64,000 nucleotides of DNA, taken from contig NW_026016705.1 in NCBI RefSeq assembly GCF_020379485.1, positions 21,398 through 85,397 of the forward strand, written 5' to 3'. Of the stretch, positions 1 to 11,800 are shown one piece after another. The notes beneath the pieces are model-generated. The model saw only the letters and a list, made by a program, of their open reading frames with translations, was not told the origin of the DNA and made no database searches. The stretch's first letter is position 1; every line of letters starts with the position of its first letter. Position numbers and translations under genes: made by a program. This stretch comes from Brassica napus. Taxonomy: Eukaryota; Streptophyta; Magnoliopsida; Brassicales; Brassicaceae.

Positions 1-1481
1 TCACCTGATTTGAAAGTGGGATAGCTTCTTCATCCTAACTCCTATGAGATTTATTCGACTTCCTGGTGATTCTCCACTACTTTATGTATCAAAATCAAGC
101 TTCTTACATCGCGATTCATCCTGGTTTGATTAGAATGACAAAGAAGCTGTCATATTCCCAAACAGGAAAACTGGGATCACCTGATTTGAAAGTGGGATAG
201 CTTCTTCATCCTAACTCCTATGAGATTTATTCACTTCCTGGTGATTCTCCACTACTTTATGTATCAAAATCAAGCTTCTTACATCGCGATTCATCCTGGT
301 TTGATTAGAATGACAAAGAAGCTGTCATATTCCCAAACAGGAAAACTGGGATCACCTGATTTGAAAGTGGGATAGCTTCTTCATCCTAACTCCTATGAGA
401 TTTATTCAGCTTCCTGGTGATTCTCCACTACTTTATGTATCAAAATCAAGCTTCTTACATCGCGATTCATCCTGGTTTGATTAGAATGACAAAGAAGCTG
501 TCATATTCCCAAACAGGAAAACTGGGATCACCTGATTTGAAAGTGGGATAGCTTCTTCATCCTAACTCCTATGAGATTTATTCAGCTTCCTGGTGATTCT
601 CCACTACTTTATGTATCAAAATCAAGCTTCTTACATCGCGATTCATCCTGGTTTGATTAGAATGACAAAGAAGCTGTCATATTCCCAAACAGGAAAACTG
701 GGATCACCTGATTTGAAAGTGGGATAGCTTCTTCATCCTAACTCCTATGAGATTTATTCGACTTCCTGGTGATTCTCCACTACTTTATGTATCAAAATCA
801 AGCTTCTTACATCGCGATTCATCCTGGTTTGATTAGAATGACAAAGAAGCTGTCATATTCCCAAACAGGAAAACTGGGATCACCTGATTTGAAAGTGGGA
901 TAGCTTCTTCATCCTAACTCCTATGAGATTTATTCAGCTTCCTGGTGATTCTCCACTACTTTATGTATCAAAATCAAGCTTCTTACATCGCGATTCATCC
1001 TGGTTTGATTAGAATGACAAAGAAGCTGTCATATTCCCAAACAGGAAAACTGGGATCACCTGATTTGAAAGTGGGATAGCTTCTTCATCCTAACTCCTAT
1101 GAGATTTATTCAGCTTCCTGGTGATTCTCCACTACTTTATGTATCAAAATCAAGCTTCTTACATCGCGATTCATCCTGGTTTGATTAGAATGACAAAGAA
1201 GCTGTCATATTCCCAAACAGGAAAACTTGGATCACCTGATTTGAAAGTGGGATAGCTTCTTCATCCTAACTCCTATGAGATTTATTCGACTTCCTGGTGA
1301 TTCTCCACTACTTTATGTATCAAAATCAAGCTTCTTACATCGCGATTCATCCTGGTTTGATTAGAATGACAAAGAAGCTGTCATATTCCCAAACAGGAAA
1401 ACTGGGATCACCTGATTTGAAAGTGGGATAGCTTCTTCATCCTAACTCCTATGAGATTTATTCGACTTCCTGGTGATTATC
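1..1481. repeat. Centromeric satellite block A1 (176-bp tandem repeat)
   Basis: About 8.4 head-to-tail monomers with a 176-bp period (the CACCTGATTTG landmark recurs at 2, 178 and 353). The reverse complement of each unit carries the HindIII-site start AAGCTTGATTTTGATACAT that I recognise as the Brassica CentBr-type centromere satellite; this is recognition from memory, not a search. Monomers differ at a few diagnostic places, such as TTCGACTT against TTCAGCTT. One unit lacks a base there (TTCACTT, near 228). The block ends with TTATC, the 5' target-site copy of the adjoining CRM element. No gene is seen. Confidence 0.93.
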
Positions 1482-2299
1482 TGATGTGATCATGGACCAA
1501 CTATCTAATGGAGATGATGAGGATCTGGATAAGCCGACTGATGGAGATGATCTAGCCTTGCCTAAAGGACCTATGACTCGATCAAGATCAAGGAAGCTCA
1601 CGCAAGTTATTGGAGGATTGGTTAAGAGGTCATGGAAGCAAGAGGAATGTCTTGGTAGAAGCTTGATCAACCAAGACACACTTATCACCATTCAAGCAAC
1701 TTCACCATCAAGCTGATCATCAACTAAGCAAGCAAACTATGTGTGCTCTTTTTCCCTATCTTTGGTTTTGTCCCAATGGGTTTTCCAAAGATAGGTTTTT
1801 AACGAGGCCATAGATTTGCTTCTCAAAACCCTTAGTTGATGATCTCGATCCAACCTTATCCCGGATCAACCTTATGTTATATTATGTCTTTCATTTCATG
1901 TTTTCAAACTTGTCTTTTGTTTCTATTTCCAAGAGAGCGTGTGCTTTTACTCTCTTGATAGTTTTCGAGAAGCTTGGAGTCTGTTCCAACTTCTCTTATA
2001 TAAGTGTGCTTTGAACCCCTTATCAATAATCAATTATCTTTTATCAAAACCTTTCTTTGTTCTCTCTACTGCTTGTCCGCGAGTTGTTGAGTGTTCTTGT
2101 TGGTGTGTAGTATCCAGCAACCCAAGAGTGTCTATCTCGGTGTGTCATATCCGATCTAGTCACTTAGGAGTATCAAGGAGCCTTTCCGCAGCCTCTTGTG
2201 TCACCAATCGATCCACAACCTTGTAGAGCTTGAGTCTTTGATTCGTTCTAGCAAGGATCTATCCCATACTATCCAGAGAAGCAATCTAGGGACGTATTA
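1482..2299 (+). repeat. 5' LTR of CRM-I copy 1
   Basis: 818 bp, starting TGATGTGATC and ending GACGTATTA (TG...TA termini fixed by the target duplication). Contains a copy of the last pol codons (1486-1716), a hairpin at 1755-1795 and a likely TATA box TATATAAG at 1997-2004, followed downstream by the transcribed R/U5 part. Confidence 0.92.
1755..1795 (+). other. Conserved LTR hairpin (CRM-I copy 1, 5' LTR)
   Basis: Perfect 11-bp inverted repeat CCTATCTTTGG / CCAAAGATAGG around a 19-nt loop containing CCCAATGGG, followed by GTTTTTAACGAGG. The same architecture with different stem bases occurs in the other LTR elements of this window. Confidence 0.75.
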
Positions 2300-2301
2300 T
2301 G

Positions 2302-2314
2302 TGGTATCAGAGCA
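2302..2314 (+). other. Primer-binding site (initiator Met tRNA), CRM-I copy 1
   Basis: TGGTATCAGAGCA lies 2 nt after the 5' LTR. It is complementary to the 3' end of plant initiator-methionine tRNA and primes minus-strand cDNA synthesis. Confidence 0.88.
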
Positions 2315-2852
2315 TCTCTGGTTAGGGAAGTACTCGTTTCTCTTTTGTTTCGATTTAACCTGTTCATCTTCTTGATCAGTTTTTAGATCGATCCGTTTTG
2401 TTTCAACTGATCTGTTCTTTGTTTCGCAATATCCATTGATTGATCTGTGATCCGTGGTCGTTTGAGTGTGTGATCTAATCATTTTGTGTCGATCTAATTG
2501 TTAAGAGTTTGAAATTGATAGATCTAGGTTTCGCTCTTTTAGATCCGATTGTTATCGATTCATATTCTAGATTTGATCTTTTGTTTGAATCTAATTGATC
2601 GTGTGATCTGTTTAAATCACCTATAACAACTAGATCTACTTGTGTGTCGTCGAAATCTGATTAACAAACCTACCCTGATCGCGTTTCTATTGTGATTTTC
2701 AAGTTGTCGATTTGAATCCTCCTTTGCTTGATAATCAAGTTTTCTTTTACCGCCAGTATTTTTCAGTTTAAAATCTCTTGATCATCTACTGATTACGATC
2801 AGTTTATTGGAACTATTTACTGGTTGAGTGTTGTTTTTGATTCTAGGTACCA
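2315..2852 (+). other. Non-coding leader of CRM-I copy 1
   Basis: 538 bp between primer site and gag ATG with no credible reading frame. It is strikingly rich in GATC (about 17 occurrences between 2370 and 2810 by eye). It probably holds the RNA packaging signal by position, but no specific signal can be named. Confidence 0.6.
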
Positions 2853-5800
2853 ATGGGGAAAGAATCAGAAGAAGAAGCCGAGCTAGTAAGAAAGAACAAG
2901 ATGCTGAGAGATCAAATGACCGAGCAAATGAATCAGACCATGATCTCTACTATGGCTGATATGCTTAAGGCTAGCATGAAGGAATTACGTGAGGAGATGA
3001 GACAAGAGTTGAGGCAAGCTACTGGCCAGGGACATAGCAATGAGTCTAGAAGGAACCGGCCTACTCCAGTACGGCAAGAGCATGCGGGTTCACAAGAGAC
3101 CGACAACTACTACTCGCGCAATAGAACTGAGCACAACCCAACTGAGCGCAGTAGTTCTTCTTCTGAACTGAGCAGAGGAAGATCAAGGCGTGAACATGAT
3201 GGAAGGGGGTCACGCAAAGACAAGCTTTCAGGACTTAAGCTTAAGATTCCACCCTTCCATGGCAAGGTGGATCCAGATGCCTACTTGGAATGGGAAAAGA
3301 AGATCGAGCTTGTCTTCAATTGCCAACACTACTCCAATGCCCAAAGGATCAAGATTGCAGCAACTGAATTCTATGATTATGCGTTGAGTTGGTGGGATCA
3401 ACTTGTAACTACTAGACGGCTTAACCAAGAGAATCCGGTTGATTCATGGCACGAGATGAAGTCACTCATGCGCAAACGGTTTGTTCCAAGTCACTATCAC
3501 CGCGACCTACATCAAAAGCTGCGAAGACATGGAGTTGCTGATGTTGAGAGCTAGTATCTTGGAGGATAGAGAAGCCACTATGGCAAGGTTTCTTGGAGGG
3601 CTTAACCGTGAGATACAAGACAATGTGGAGATGCAACACTATGTGGAAATAGAAGAGATGTTGCACAAAGCTATTCTAGTGGAGCAGCAGCTCAAGAGGA
3701 AGGGTAACTCACGCAGCTATGGATCGTCTAAGTTCCACCACTCTAAAGAAGAGAAAACATCCTATCTGAAGGATAGCAAGCCTCAGCAGAAAGAAGAGAC
3801 TAAGCCGAGCAGCATATACAGCAAAGACAAAGGCAAAGCTGAAATTACTAGTTCAAGAACTAGAGATGTTAAGTGCTTCAAATGTCAAGGGCGTGGGCAT
3901 TATGCTAATGAGTGCACCAACAAAAAGGTTATGATTCTTCTTGAGAATGGAGAGTATGAATCAGAGGAAGAGAAGTTTGGTTCTGATCATGAGGAGTCTG
4001 AAGAAGAAAGTGAAGTAGAACCCGTGAAAGGAAGATTGTTGGTGACAAGAAGGCTCTTGAACGTGCAAGCCAAGAATGGAGAGTTTGAGCAGCGAGAGAA
4101 TCTATTCTACACAAGGTGTATGGTTCAGGGAAAGGTGTGCAGTCTCATTATTGATGGAGGAAGTTGTGTCAATGTAGCCAGTGAGACTATGGTGAAGAAA
4201 TTGGGTTTGAAAATTCAGAAACACCCAAGACCCTACAGATTGCAGTGGCTCAATGAGGAGGGCGAGATGAAAGTTTCTACTCAAGTACTGGTTCCTATAG
4301 CCATTGGTAGATATGAAGATGAAGTCTTGTGTGATGTGTTGCCAATGGAAGCCAGTCATATACTCCTTGGAAGACCCTGGCAGTATGATAGACGTGTGAA
4401 TCATGATGGCTTCACCAACAAACATTCTTTTGAATTCAACGGAAAGAAGACTGTGCTGGTGCCTTTGTCTCCTAAAGAGGTTCATGAAGATCAAATCCAG
4501 CTTCAGAAAAAGAAAGCGAAAGAGATTGATCTCAAACCTGATCATGACAAGCATCACAGCCTCTATGCCAAACAGGGAGATATCAAAAGAATTCTCTACT
4601 CTCAAAATTCTATTATCTTGCTTATGTTTAAAGAGACTCTTCTAACCATTACTGATCACACACCGGATCATCCGAGTGAACTAGTTTCTCTTTTACAGAA
4701 TATGCAGATGTGTTTCCAGAAGATAGCCCCATTGGATTGCCTCCAGTGCGTGGGATTGAGCACCAAATAGACTTTGTACCTGGTTCTACACTGCCCAACC
4801 GTCCAGCATACAGACCAATCCAGTTGAAACCAAAGAACTGCAGAAACAAGTAGAGGAGCTGATGGAGAAGGGTCATATCCGAGAAAGTTTGAGTCCTTGT
4901 GCAGTTCCAGTGCTCCTTGTGCCAAAGAAAGATGGGAGCTGGCGCATGTGTGTTGATTGTAGAGCAATCAACAACATAACAGTGAAGTATCGCCACCCTA
5001 TTCCTAGATTAGATGATATGCTTGATGAATTGCATGGTTCTTGCATCTTTTCTAAGATAGACTTGAAAAGTGGATATCATCAGATTAGGATGAAAGAAGG
5101 AGATGAGTGGAAAACTGCATTTAAAACTAAACATGGCTTGTATGAATGGTTAGTTATGCCATTTGGATTAACCAATGCGCCTAGTACATTCATGAGATTG
5201 ATGAATCATATTCTTAGGTCTTTCATAGGCATCTTTGTTGTTGTGTACTTTGATGATATCTTAGTTTACAGCAAATGCTTAGAAGATCATATAGAACATC
5301 TTAGGGCTGTTTTGGATGTTTTGAGAAAGGAAAAGCTATATGCCAATCTAAAGAAGTGCACTTTTTGCACAGATAACTTGGTCTTTCTAGGTTTTGTTGT
5401 AAGTGCAGATGGTGTAAAAGTGGATCAGGAAAAGATCAAAGCAATACAAGAGTGGCCGAGTCCAACTACAGTGGGAGAAGTAAGGAGTTTTCATGGACTG
5501 GCAGGTTTCTATAGGCGCTTTGTGAAGGATTTCAGCACTCTAGCAGCTCCCCTAACTGAGATAATCAAGAAGGATGTAGGATTCAAGTGGGGAGAAGCTC
5601 AGGAAGCCGCATTCCAACTCCTTAAAGAGAAGCTTACTCAATCTCCTCTTCTCATACTTCCTGATTTTTCTAAAACATTTGAAATAGAATGTGATGCCTC
5701 AGGAATTGGAATTGGTGCTGTGTTGATGCAGGATAAAAGACCTATTGCTTACTTCAGTGAGAAACTCAGTGGAGCTACTCTCAACTATGCCACTTATGAC

Positions 5801-7543
5801 AAAGAACTCTACGCCTTGGTGAGAGCTCTACAGACTTGGCAGCATTATCTCTGGCCAAAGGAGTTTGTCATTCACACCGACCATGAATCTCTCAAGTATC
5901 TCAAAGGACAAAGTAAGCTCAGCAAGAGACATGCTAGATGGGTAGAATTCATTGAAACCTTCCCGTATGTGATCAAATACAAACAAGGTAAGGAGAATAT
6001 AGTTGCTGATGCACTATCCCGAAGGTATGTCCTCTTAACTACTCTTGATGCTAAGTTGCTAGGCTTTGAGCAGATTAAAGAAATGTATGAATCTGATCCT
6101 GACTTTCAAGAAGCTTATAAATCATGTGCTAAGTATGCTTCAGGACATTATTTTAGGCATGATGGATTCTTATTCTATGACAATCGTTTATGTGTGCCTA
6201 ATTGCTCTTTGAGAGATCTATTTGTCAGAGAATCCCATGGAGGAAGCTTGATGGGTCATTTTGGTATAGCAAAAACCCTTAAAGTTTTGCAGGATCACTT
6301 CTATTGGCCGCATATGAAAAGAGATGTGGAGAGAATCTGTGGAAGGTGCACAACTTGCAAGCTTGCAAAGTCTAAAGTTCAACCTCACGGTTTGTATACT
6401 CCTTTGCCTATTCCTACTCATCCTTGGAATGATATATCTATGGATTTTGTTATGGGTTTGCCTAGAACTAGGACTGGAAAGGATTCTATCTTTGTGGTTG
6501 TTGATAGATTCTCTAAAATGGCACATTTCATAGCTTGCAATAAGACTGATGATGCATTACATGTAGCTAATTTGTTCTTTAAAGAAGTGGTACGTTTGCA
6601 TGGAATGCCTAGGACTATAGTTTCAGATAGAGATACTAAATTCCTTAGCTACTTTTGGAAAACATTGTGGTCTAAACTAGGAACTAAGCTATTGTTTTCT
6701 ACTACTTGTCATCCACAAACTGATGGGCAGACTGAAGTAGTTAATAGAACCTTAGGTACTCTCCTGCGTGCATTCATCAAAAAGAACTTGAAATCATGGG
6801 AAGATTATTTACCTCATTGTGAATTTGCATACAATCATGCTATGCATTCTGCTTCTAAGTTTTCTCCGTTTGAAATTGTTTATGGGTTCAATCCCATCTC
6901 ACCTTTGGATCTAATACCTTTACCTGAGTGTGAAAGGGTTAGTATGGATGGGAAAAAGAAAGCTGAGATGGTTCAGCAGATTCATGAGCAAGCTAAGCGC
7001 AATCTAGAAGAGAAAACTAAGCAATACGCCAAACAAGCCAACAAGGGAAGGCGTGAGATGATCTTTGAAGTTGGAGATCAAGTATGGGTTCACTTGAGGA
7101 AAGAAAGGTTTCCAAAAGAGAGGAAGTCTAAGCTAATGCCGAGGATTGATGGCCCTTTTGAAGTCACCAAGAGGATCAATGACAATGCCTACAAACTTGA
7201 TCTGCAAGGTAAGTACGACATAAGTGATAGCTTCAATGTTACTGACTTGATCCCTTTTGTTGCAGATGAGCCAGATTTGAGGTCAAATCCTTTTCAAGAG
7301 GGAGGGGATGATGTGATCATGGACCAACTATCTAATGGAGATGATGAGGATCTGGATAAGCCGACTGATGGAGATGTTCTAGCCTTGCCTAAAGGACCTA
7401 TGACTCGATCAAGATCAAGGAAGCTCACGCAAGTTATTGGAGGATTGGTTAAGAGGTCATGGAAGCAAGAGGAATGTCTTGGTAGAAGCTTGATCAACCA
7501 AGACACACTTATCACCATTCAAGCAACTTCACCATCAAGCTGA
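2853..7543 (+). pseudogene. Gag-pol of CRM-I copy 1, broken by three frameshifts
   Basis: Polyprotein of a CRM chromovirus: coat (Gag), protease, RT, RNase H and integrase. The frame opens at ATG 2853, and the near-identical copy at 45867-50459 is intact through the same places. Breaks seen: a 41-bp deletion at about 3524-3528 whose junction is the short repeat AAGAC, which ends the first frame at 3554; a 1-bp loss near 4699, ending the second frame at 4770; and another 1-bp loss near 4811. From 4862 to 7543 the frame is open and includes RT (YFDD), RNase H (ECDASG), integrase (GHFGIAK zinc region, then D, D, E) and the LTR-encoded tail. Protease has the DGGS site usual in plant chromoviruses, and the CCHC knuckle is [14 protein letters not shown]. 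The element cannot make its own proteins but could be mobilised in trans. Confidence 0.9.
7295..7308 (+). other. Polypurine tract of CRM-I copy 1
   Basis: Purine-rich run AGAGGGAGGGGA directly before the 3' LTR start at 7309. It is inside the pol frame, where it encodes the EGGDD part of the integrase tail, so the plus-strand primer is also coding. Confidence 0.85.
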
Positions 7544-8127
7544 TCATCAACTAAGCAAGCAAACTATGTGTGCTCTTTTTCCCTATCTTTGGTTTTGTCC
7601 CAATGGGTTTTCCAAAGATAGGTTTTTAACGAGGCCATAGATTTGCTTCTCAAATCCCTTAGTTGATGATCTCGATCCAACCTTATCCCGGATCAACCTT
7701 ATGTTATATTATGTCTTTCATTTCATGTTTTCAAACTTGTCTTTTGTTTCTATTTCCAAGAGAGCGTGTGCTTTTACTCTCTTGATAGTTTTCGAGAAGC
7801 TTGGAGTCTGTTCCAACTTCTCTTATATAAGTGTACTTTGAACCCCTTATCAATAATCAATTATCTTTTTATCAAAACCTTTCTTTGTTCTCTCTACTGC
7901 TTGTCCGCGAGTTGTTGAGTGTTCTTGTTGGTGTGTAGTATCCAGCAACCCAAGAGTGTCTATCTCGGTGTGTCATATCCGATCTAGTCACTTAGGAGTA
8001 TCAAGGAGCCTTTCCGCAGCCTCTTGTGTCACCAATCGATCCACAACCTTGTAGAGCTTGAGTCTTTGATTCGTTCTAGCAAGGATCTATCCCATACTAT
8101 CCAGAGAAGCAATCTAGGGACGTATTA
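7309..8127 (+). repeat. 3' LTR of CRM-I copy 1
   Basis: 819 bp. The pol frame continues into it for about 78 codons to the TGA at 7541-7543. The conserved hairpin is at 7582-7622. It ends GACGTATTA and is followed by TTATC, the second target copy. It differs from the 5' LTR at about three bases plus one indel. Confidence 0.92.
7582..7622 (+). other. Conserved LTR hairpin (CRM-I copy 1, 3' LTR)
   Basis: Same perfect 11-bp stem and CCCAATGGG loop as in the 5' LTR, 39 nt after the gag-pol stop codon. Confidence 0.75.
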
Positions 8128-8253
8128 TTATCCACTACTTTATGTATCAAAATCAAGCTTCTTACATCGCGATTCATCCTGGTTTGATTAGAATGACAAA
8201 GAAGCTGTCATATTCCCAAACAGGAAAACTGGGATCACCTGATTTGAAAGTAG
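8128..8253. repeat. Satellite fragment A2
   Basis: 126 bp, about 0.7 of a 176-bp monomer, left between CRM-I copy 1 and copia-1. It starts with the TTATC target copy and ends with AGTAG, the target copy of copia-1. It joins A1 and A3 in register once both insertions are removed. Confidence 0.92.
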
Positions 8254-8727
8254 TGAAAGTTTTAGAAGATTAAGGAGAGATTAAGAGAGAAGAGTAAGAG
8301 ATGGAGAGAGTTTCCGTGAGAGTGTGACAAAGAGAATAGAAGGAGAATAAGTTTCCTTACTTGATTTGTTACACATGACAGGGTATTTAAAGACATACAA
8401 GAATGCATAAACAATGAGAAGATAGTACAAGGGAAAGAATAAACAAAGAGGAGGCAGATCCGCGGATGGCTCGTTCAGCAAGAGGGATAGTGACAGCTCC
8501 CAACGGTCAGCTCCCTCTCTCTTCTCTTAGACACACCCGTGACTCCTCCACTCACTTCTCTTCAACGGATACATGTCGACATTCCCACTCACTAGGAGAT
8601 CTTTTAATCACTTGACCGAGTTGGTTAACTCATGACTTGCTTCCTTTCCTTGCAAGTCACTCTTAGGTTGTACGGACAGCCTTGTTCTCCAAGTTCCTAT
8701 CTTCTTGCTTTATTCTTCATGTCAACA
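8254..8727 (-). repeat. 3' LTR of copia-1
   Basis: 474 bp. In sense orientation it starts TGTTGACATG and ends CTTTCA, so this is the only element here with canonical TG...CA ends. The adjacent polypurine tract (sense AAGCTTGAGGGGGAG) lies at 8728-8742. Confidence 0.92.
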
Positions 8728-8868
8728 CTCCCCCTCAAGCTTGACAGTAGTGAGTGTCAAGCTTGGAAATCCATGAAGCATTCCCTCATTAAAACCTTTA
8801 CTTGGAAAAACCACTTGGGATAAAAACCAAGCAAAGGAAAAAGAGTAGAATACTCCATGGTGAGGGGA
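8728..8868 (-). other. 3' untranslated region of copia-1
   Basis: 141 bp between the gag-pol stop and the 3' LTR. It contains the polypurine tract and the conserved hairpin at 8795-8837. Confidence 0.75.
8795..8837 (-). other. Conserved hairpin in copia-1 3' UTR
   Basis: Sense arms CCTTTGCTTGG / CCAAGTAAAGG pair over 11 positions with one G-U wobble. The loop contains TCCCAAGTGG in place of the usual CCCAATGGG core. Stem bases differ from those of the other elements while pairing is kept. Confidence 0.7.
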
Positions 8869-11800
8869 TCATTGACATGGAAGGTTTATGAGTCCAAGTC
8901 TTGGAAGAATGGACTCACAAACTTTGCTGCTGGCTGCCTTGGTGAAGATGTCAGCCAGCTGATCCTCACTTCTTGTATAGCATGGGAGGATCACTTGCTG
9001 TTCTACTGCTTGTCTCACCTTGTGACAGTCCACTTCTATGTGTTTTGTCCTCTCATGGAAGACTGAGTTGGATGCAATGTGTATTGCAGCTTGATTGTCA
9101 CAATGCATGGTCATGGGAGTGGTGATCTCAATTCCCAAGTCGCCTAGAAGCCCCTTTATCCAGATAAGCTCACTGGTTAGCTTCCTCATTGATCTGTACT
9201 CTGCTTCTGCACTTGAGCAAGACACCACCTTCTGCTTCTTGCTCTTCCAAGTGACCAGATTCCCTCCAATGAATGTACAATAGCCGGTGGTTGACCTTCT
9301 GTCTACTCTGTCCCCAGCCCAATCTGCATCACAGTATCCTATCACCTCAGTGTTCTTGTTGCAAGCCATCCATACACCCTGACCTGGCGCCTCTCTCAAG
9401 TATCTTAGGATCCTCTCCACCATGTTCCAGTGATGAACCTTGGGAGTTTGCATGTGCTGGCTTACTTGATTAACTGCAAAGCACACATCTGGCCGAGTGA
9501 TGGTTAGATAGATCAGCTTCCCAACCATCCTTCTATACTGCTTGACGTCTTCAAATGGAGTATCTTCATACTCCCCCTCTCGCAATACCTTGTAACCTTC
9601 TTCAAGTGGTGTCTTGGCTTGTCTTCCTCCAAGATCTCCTGCCTCCTTTAAGATGTCCAGGGTATACTTTCTTTGGGACATGAACAATCCTTCCTTTGAT
9701 CTGCACATCTCAATGCCGAGGAAGTACTTCAGTTCTCCTAGGTCTTTGATATCAAATGCGGCTTTAAGAAAGGTCTTGGTTGAACTGATCCCCTCCTTGT
9801 CACAACCAGTGATGATGATATCATCCACATAGACTAGAATCACAACAATCCCTTGCTTGCTGGTGAGAGTGAAGAGTGTGTGATCCGCTTGAGACTTCAC
9901 AAAGCCTCTCCCATTCAGTGTAGTGCTCAGCTTGTGATACCAAGCTCTTGGTGATTGCTTCAAACCATATATGGCTTTTCTGAGTCTGAGTACATTCCCT
10001 GGTTTCACCATCTCTTCCATTCCCGGCGGTGGTCTCATATATACCTCATCTTCTAGTTCACCTTGCAAGAAGGCATTCTTCACATCCATTTGCCAAAGAT
10101 CCCACTCTTGATTTACTGCCAATGAAAGGATAATCCGGATTGTGTGGAGCTTGGCCACTGGTGCAAAGGTGTCTAGATAGTCTTCTCCATAAACTTGTGT
10201 GTATCCTCTTGCTACCAATCTGGTCTTCTTTCTTTCTGGCTTCCCATTTGCAAGATACTTGATGGTGTGTATGAGTCTGCTGGTCACGGCTTTCTTTCCT
10301 TTTGGAAGCTCTGTCTCATACCAGGTGTTGTTCCTCTCCATGGCTCCCATTTCATCATTCACTGATTCCCTCCATTCATCATCTTCCATAGCTTCTGCAT
10401 ATGTTCTTGGTATCCATTCCTGATCCAATGAACCCACAAAGGCTTGATGTTCTTCTGGATAGTGAGCTAGGGAGCACACGCCACTGGGTGGGTGAGCTAC
10501 TGCCTCTGCATTGAAGTAGACTCTGGTGTTGTTCCAGTTTGAAGCCGGCTTCTTGATCCTAGTACTTCTCCTAAGTACTGGCTGATCATTTTCATTCTGA
10601 GTGCCTTCTCCACCTTCCAAGTTCTGATTCTGATCCTCTACTTCCTCCTCTTGGTCATGGTGCTCTTCTTGATCATGAACTTCCTCAGATACAGGTGGTT
10701 CACCCTGATTTCCCCCCTCAGGATCAAGGGGAGCAGCTTCTTGGATCTCAACTTCATCTGTAGTTGTCTCGGTTTGCTCTTCAGACCGGCTTGATCCTCC
10801 CACATTATCTGATCCTGCTTGTCCCGGCTCTTCCATAGGTAAGCTGACCCCAAGTCTCCTCATGACTTGTCTGAGATTGGCTGCTCTATCTGATGCGGAT
10901 TGAGACAAGTTCTCCAGCTCATTCCAATCCTTGTTGTTGTAGTACCCTCTGGTTTCTACAAACTTCACATCTCTAGATACCAAGACTCTCCTAGTCTCTG
11001 GTTCATAGCACTTATAGCCCTTCTGGTTTGGTGAATACCCAATGAACATAGCTCTTGTGCTCTTAGCCTCCAGTTTGTTCCTCAGTTCTCCTGGTTTCAA
11101 AACAAAACACAGGCACCCAAACACACGCATATGATCAATAGATGGTTTAGCTTTGTTCAATACCTCAAATGGAGAGTAGTCTTTTAGAACTCTGGTAGGA
11201 ATGCGGTTGATCAGGTAGCATGCAGTTAGGACCGCATCACCCCAAAAACTCTTTGGGACACTAGTATGGAACATCATGCTCCTAGTGACCTCCATGAGAT
11301 GCCTGTTCTTCCTCTCGGCCACACCATTTTGTTGGGGAGTGTATGGACAGCTGGTTTGATGGATCACACCTCGTTTGGCTAGATGGGCTTTGAATGCATT
11401 GCTGGTGTACTCTCCTCCATTATCTGATCTCAAAATCTTAACTTTGGCATTATAATGGTTAGAGACATATGTTTCAAAGTTTATAAATGCATCTAAGACC
11501 CTATCCTTTGATTGTAAGAGAGTGATCCATGTGTACTTGGATTTCTCATCAATAAAGGTCACAAAATACTTGTGATGTTCTCTAGAAAGACATGGAGCTG
11601 TCCATACATCCGAGTGAATTAAATCAAAGCAGTGTTCATAGATTGTACTAGACTTGGGAAATACAGTTTTGCAATGTTTTCCTAAGATACAAGCTTCACA
11701 ATCTTGTTGGAATGAAATACTAGGCAACATGATGTTCAAGGCACGAGAATGAGGATGTCCTAATCTAGCATGCCACATTACATCTTTAGGGAAATTAAAA

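Larger units (their letters stand above)
1482..8127 (+). mobile_element. CRM-type Ty3/gypsy retrotransposon, CRM-I copy 1 (frame broken)
   Basis: Complete 6.6-kb element with the 5-bp target duplication TTATC at 1477-1481 and 8128-8132, two LTRs of about 819 bp, an initiator-Met tRNA primer site and a purine-rich tract. Domain order is Gag, protease, RT, RNase H, integrase, which is Ty3/gypsy. The integrase ends in a tail that runs across the polypurine tract into the 3' LTR, as known for centromere-targeted CRM elements. LTRs differ by about three substitutions and one 1-bp indel by eye, so the insertion is young although its gag-pol frame is broken three times. It sits directly in satellite. 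Confidence 0.92.

Noticed and set aside
1..1481. Regular repeats as a possible CRISPR array
   Set aside because: The whole 176-bp unit is repeated without unique spacers; this is plant satellite DNA.
1486..1716. 76-codon open frame in the 5' LTR of CRM-I copy 1
   Set aside because: It is the LTR copy of the gag-pol C-terminal codons, not a separate gene; the same applies at 31425-31664 and 51597-51827.
2302..2314. tRNA gene suggested by the match to initiator-Met tRNA
   Set aside because: Only the 12-16 nt primer-binding site is present, with no cloverleaf around it.
4102..4605. 167-codon minus-strand frame opposite CRM-I gag-pol (also 48666-49169 in copy 2)
   Set aside because: A shadow of the conserved gag-protease sequence; it carries no known domain and has no start context or independent conservation.
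7309..7543. Classical chromodomain at the CRM integrase end
   Set aside because: No aromatic-cage chromodomain pattern is visible; the [13 protein letters not shown] plus basic tail fits the CRM-type end instead.
7544..8127. Envelope-like gene after pol
   Set aside because: No reading frame with signal peptide and membrane anchor lies between pol and the end of any element here; these are plain retrotransposons.
8281..8481. 66-codon frame in the copia-1 LTR, repeated at 13450-13650
   Set aside because: It appears twice only because the LTR is duplicated; it lies across the promoter region and resembles nothing known.
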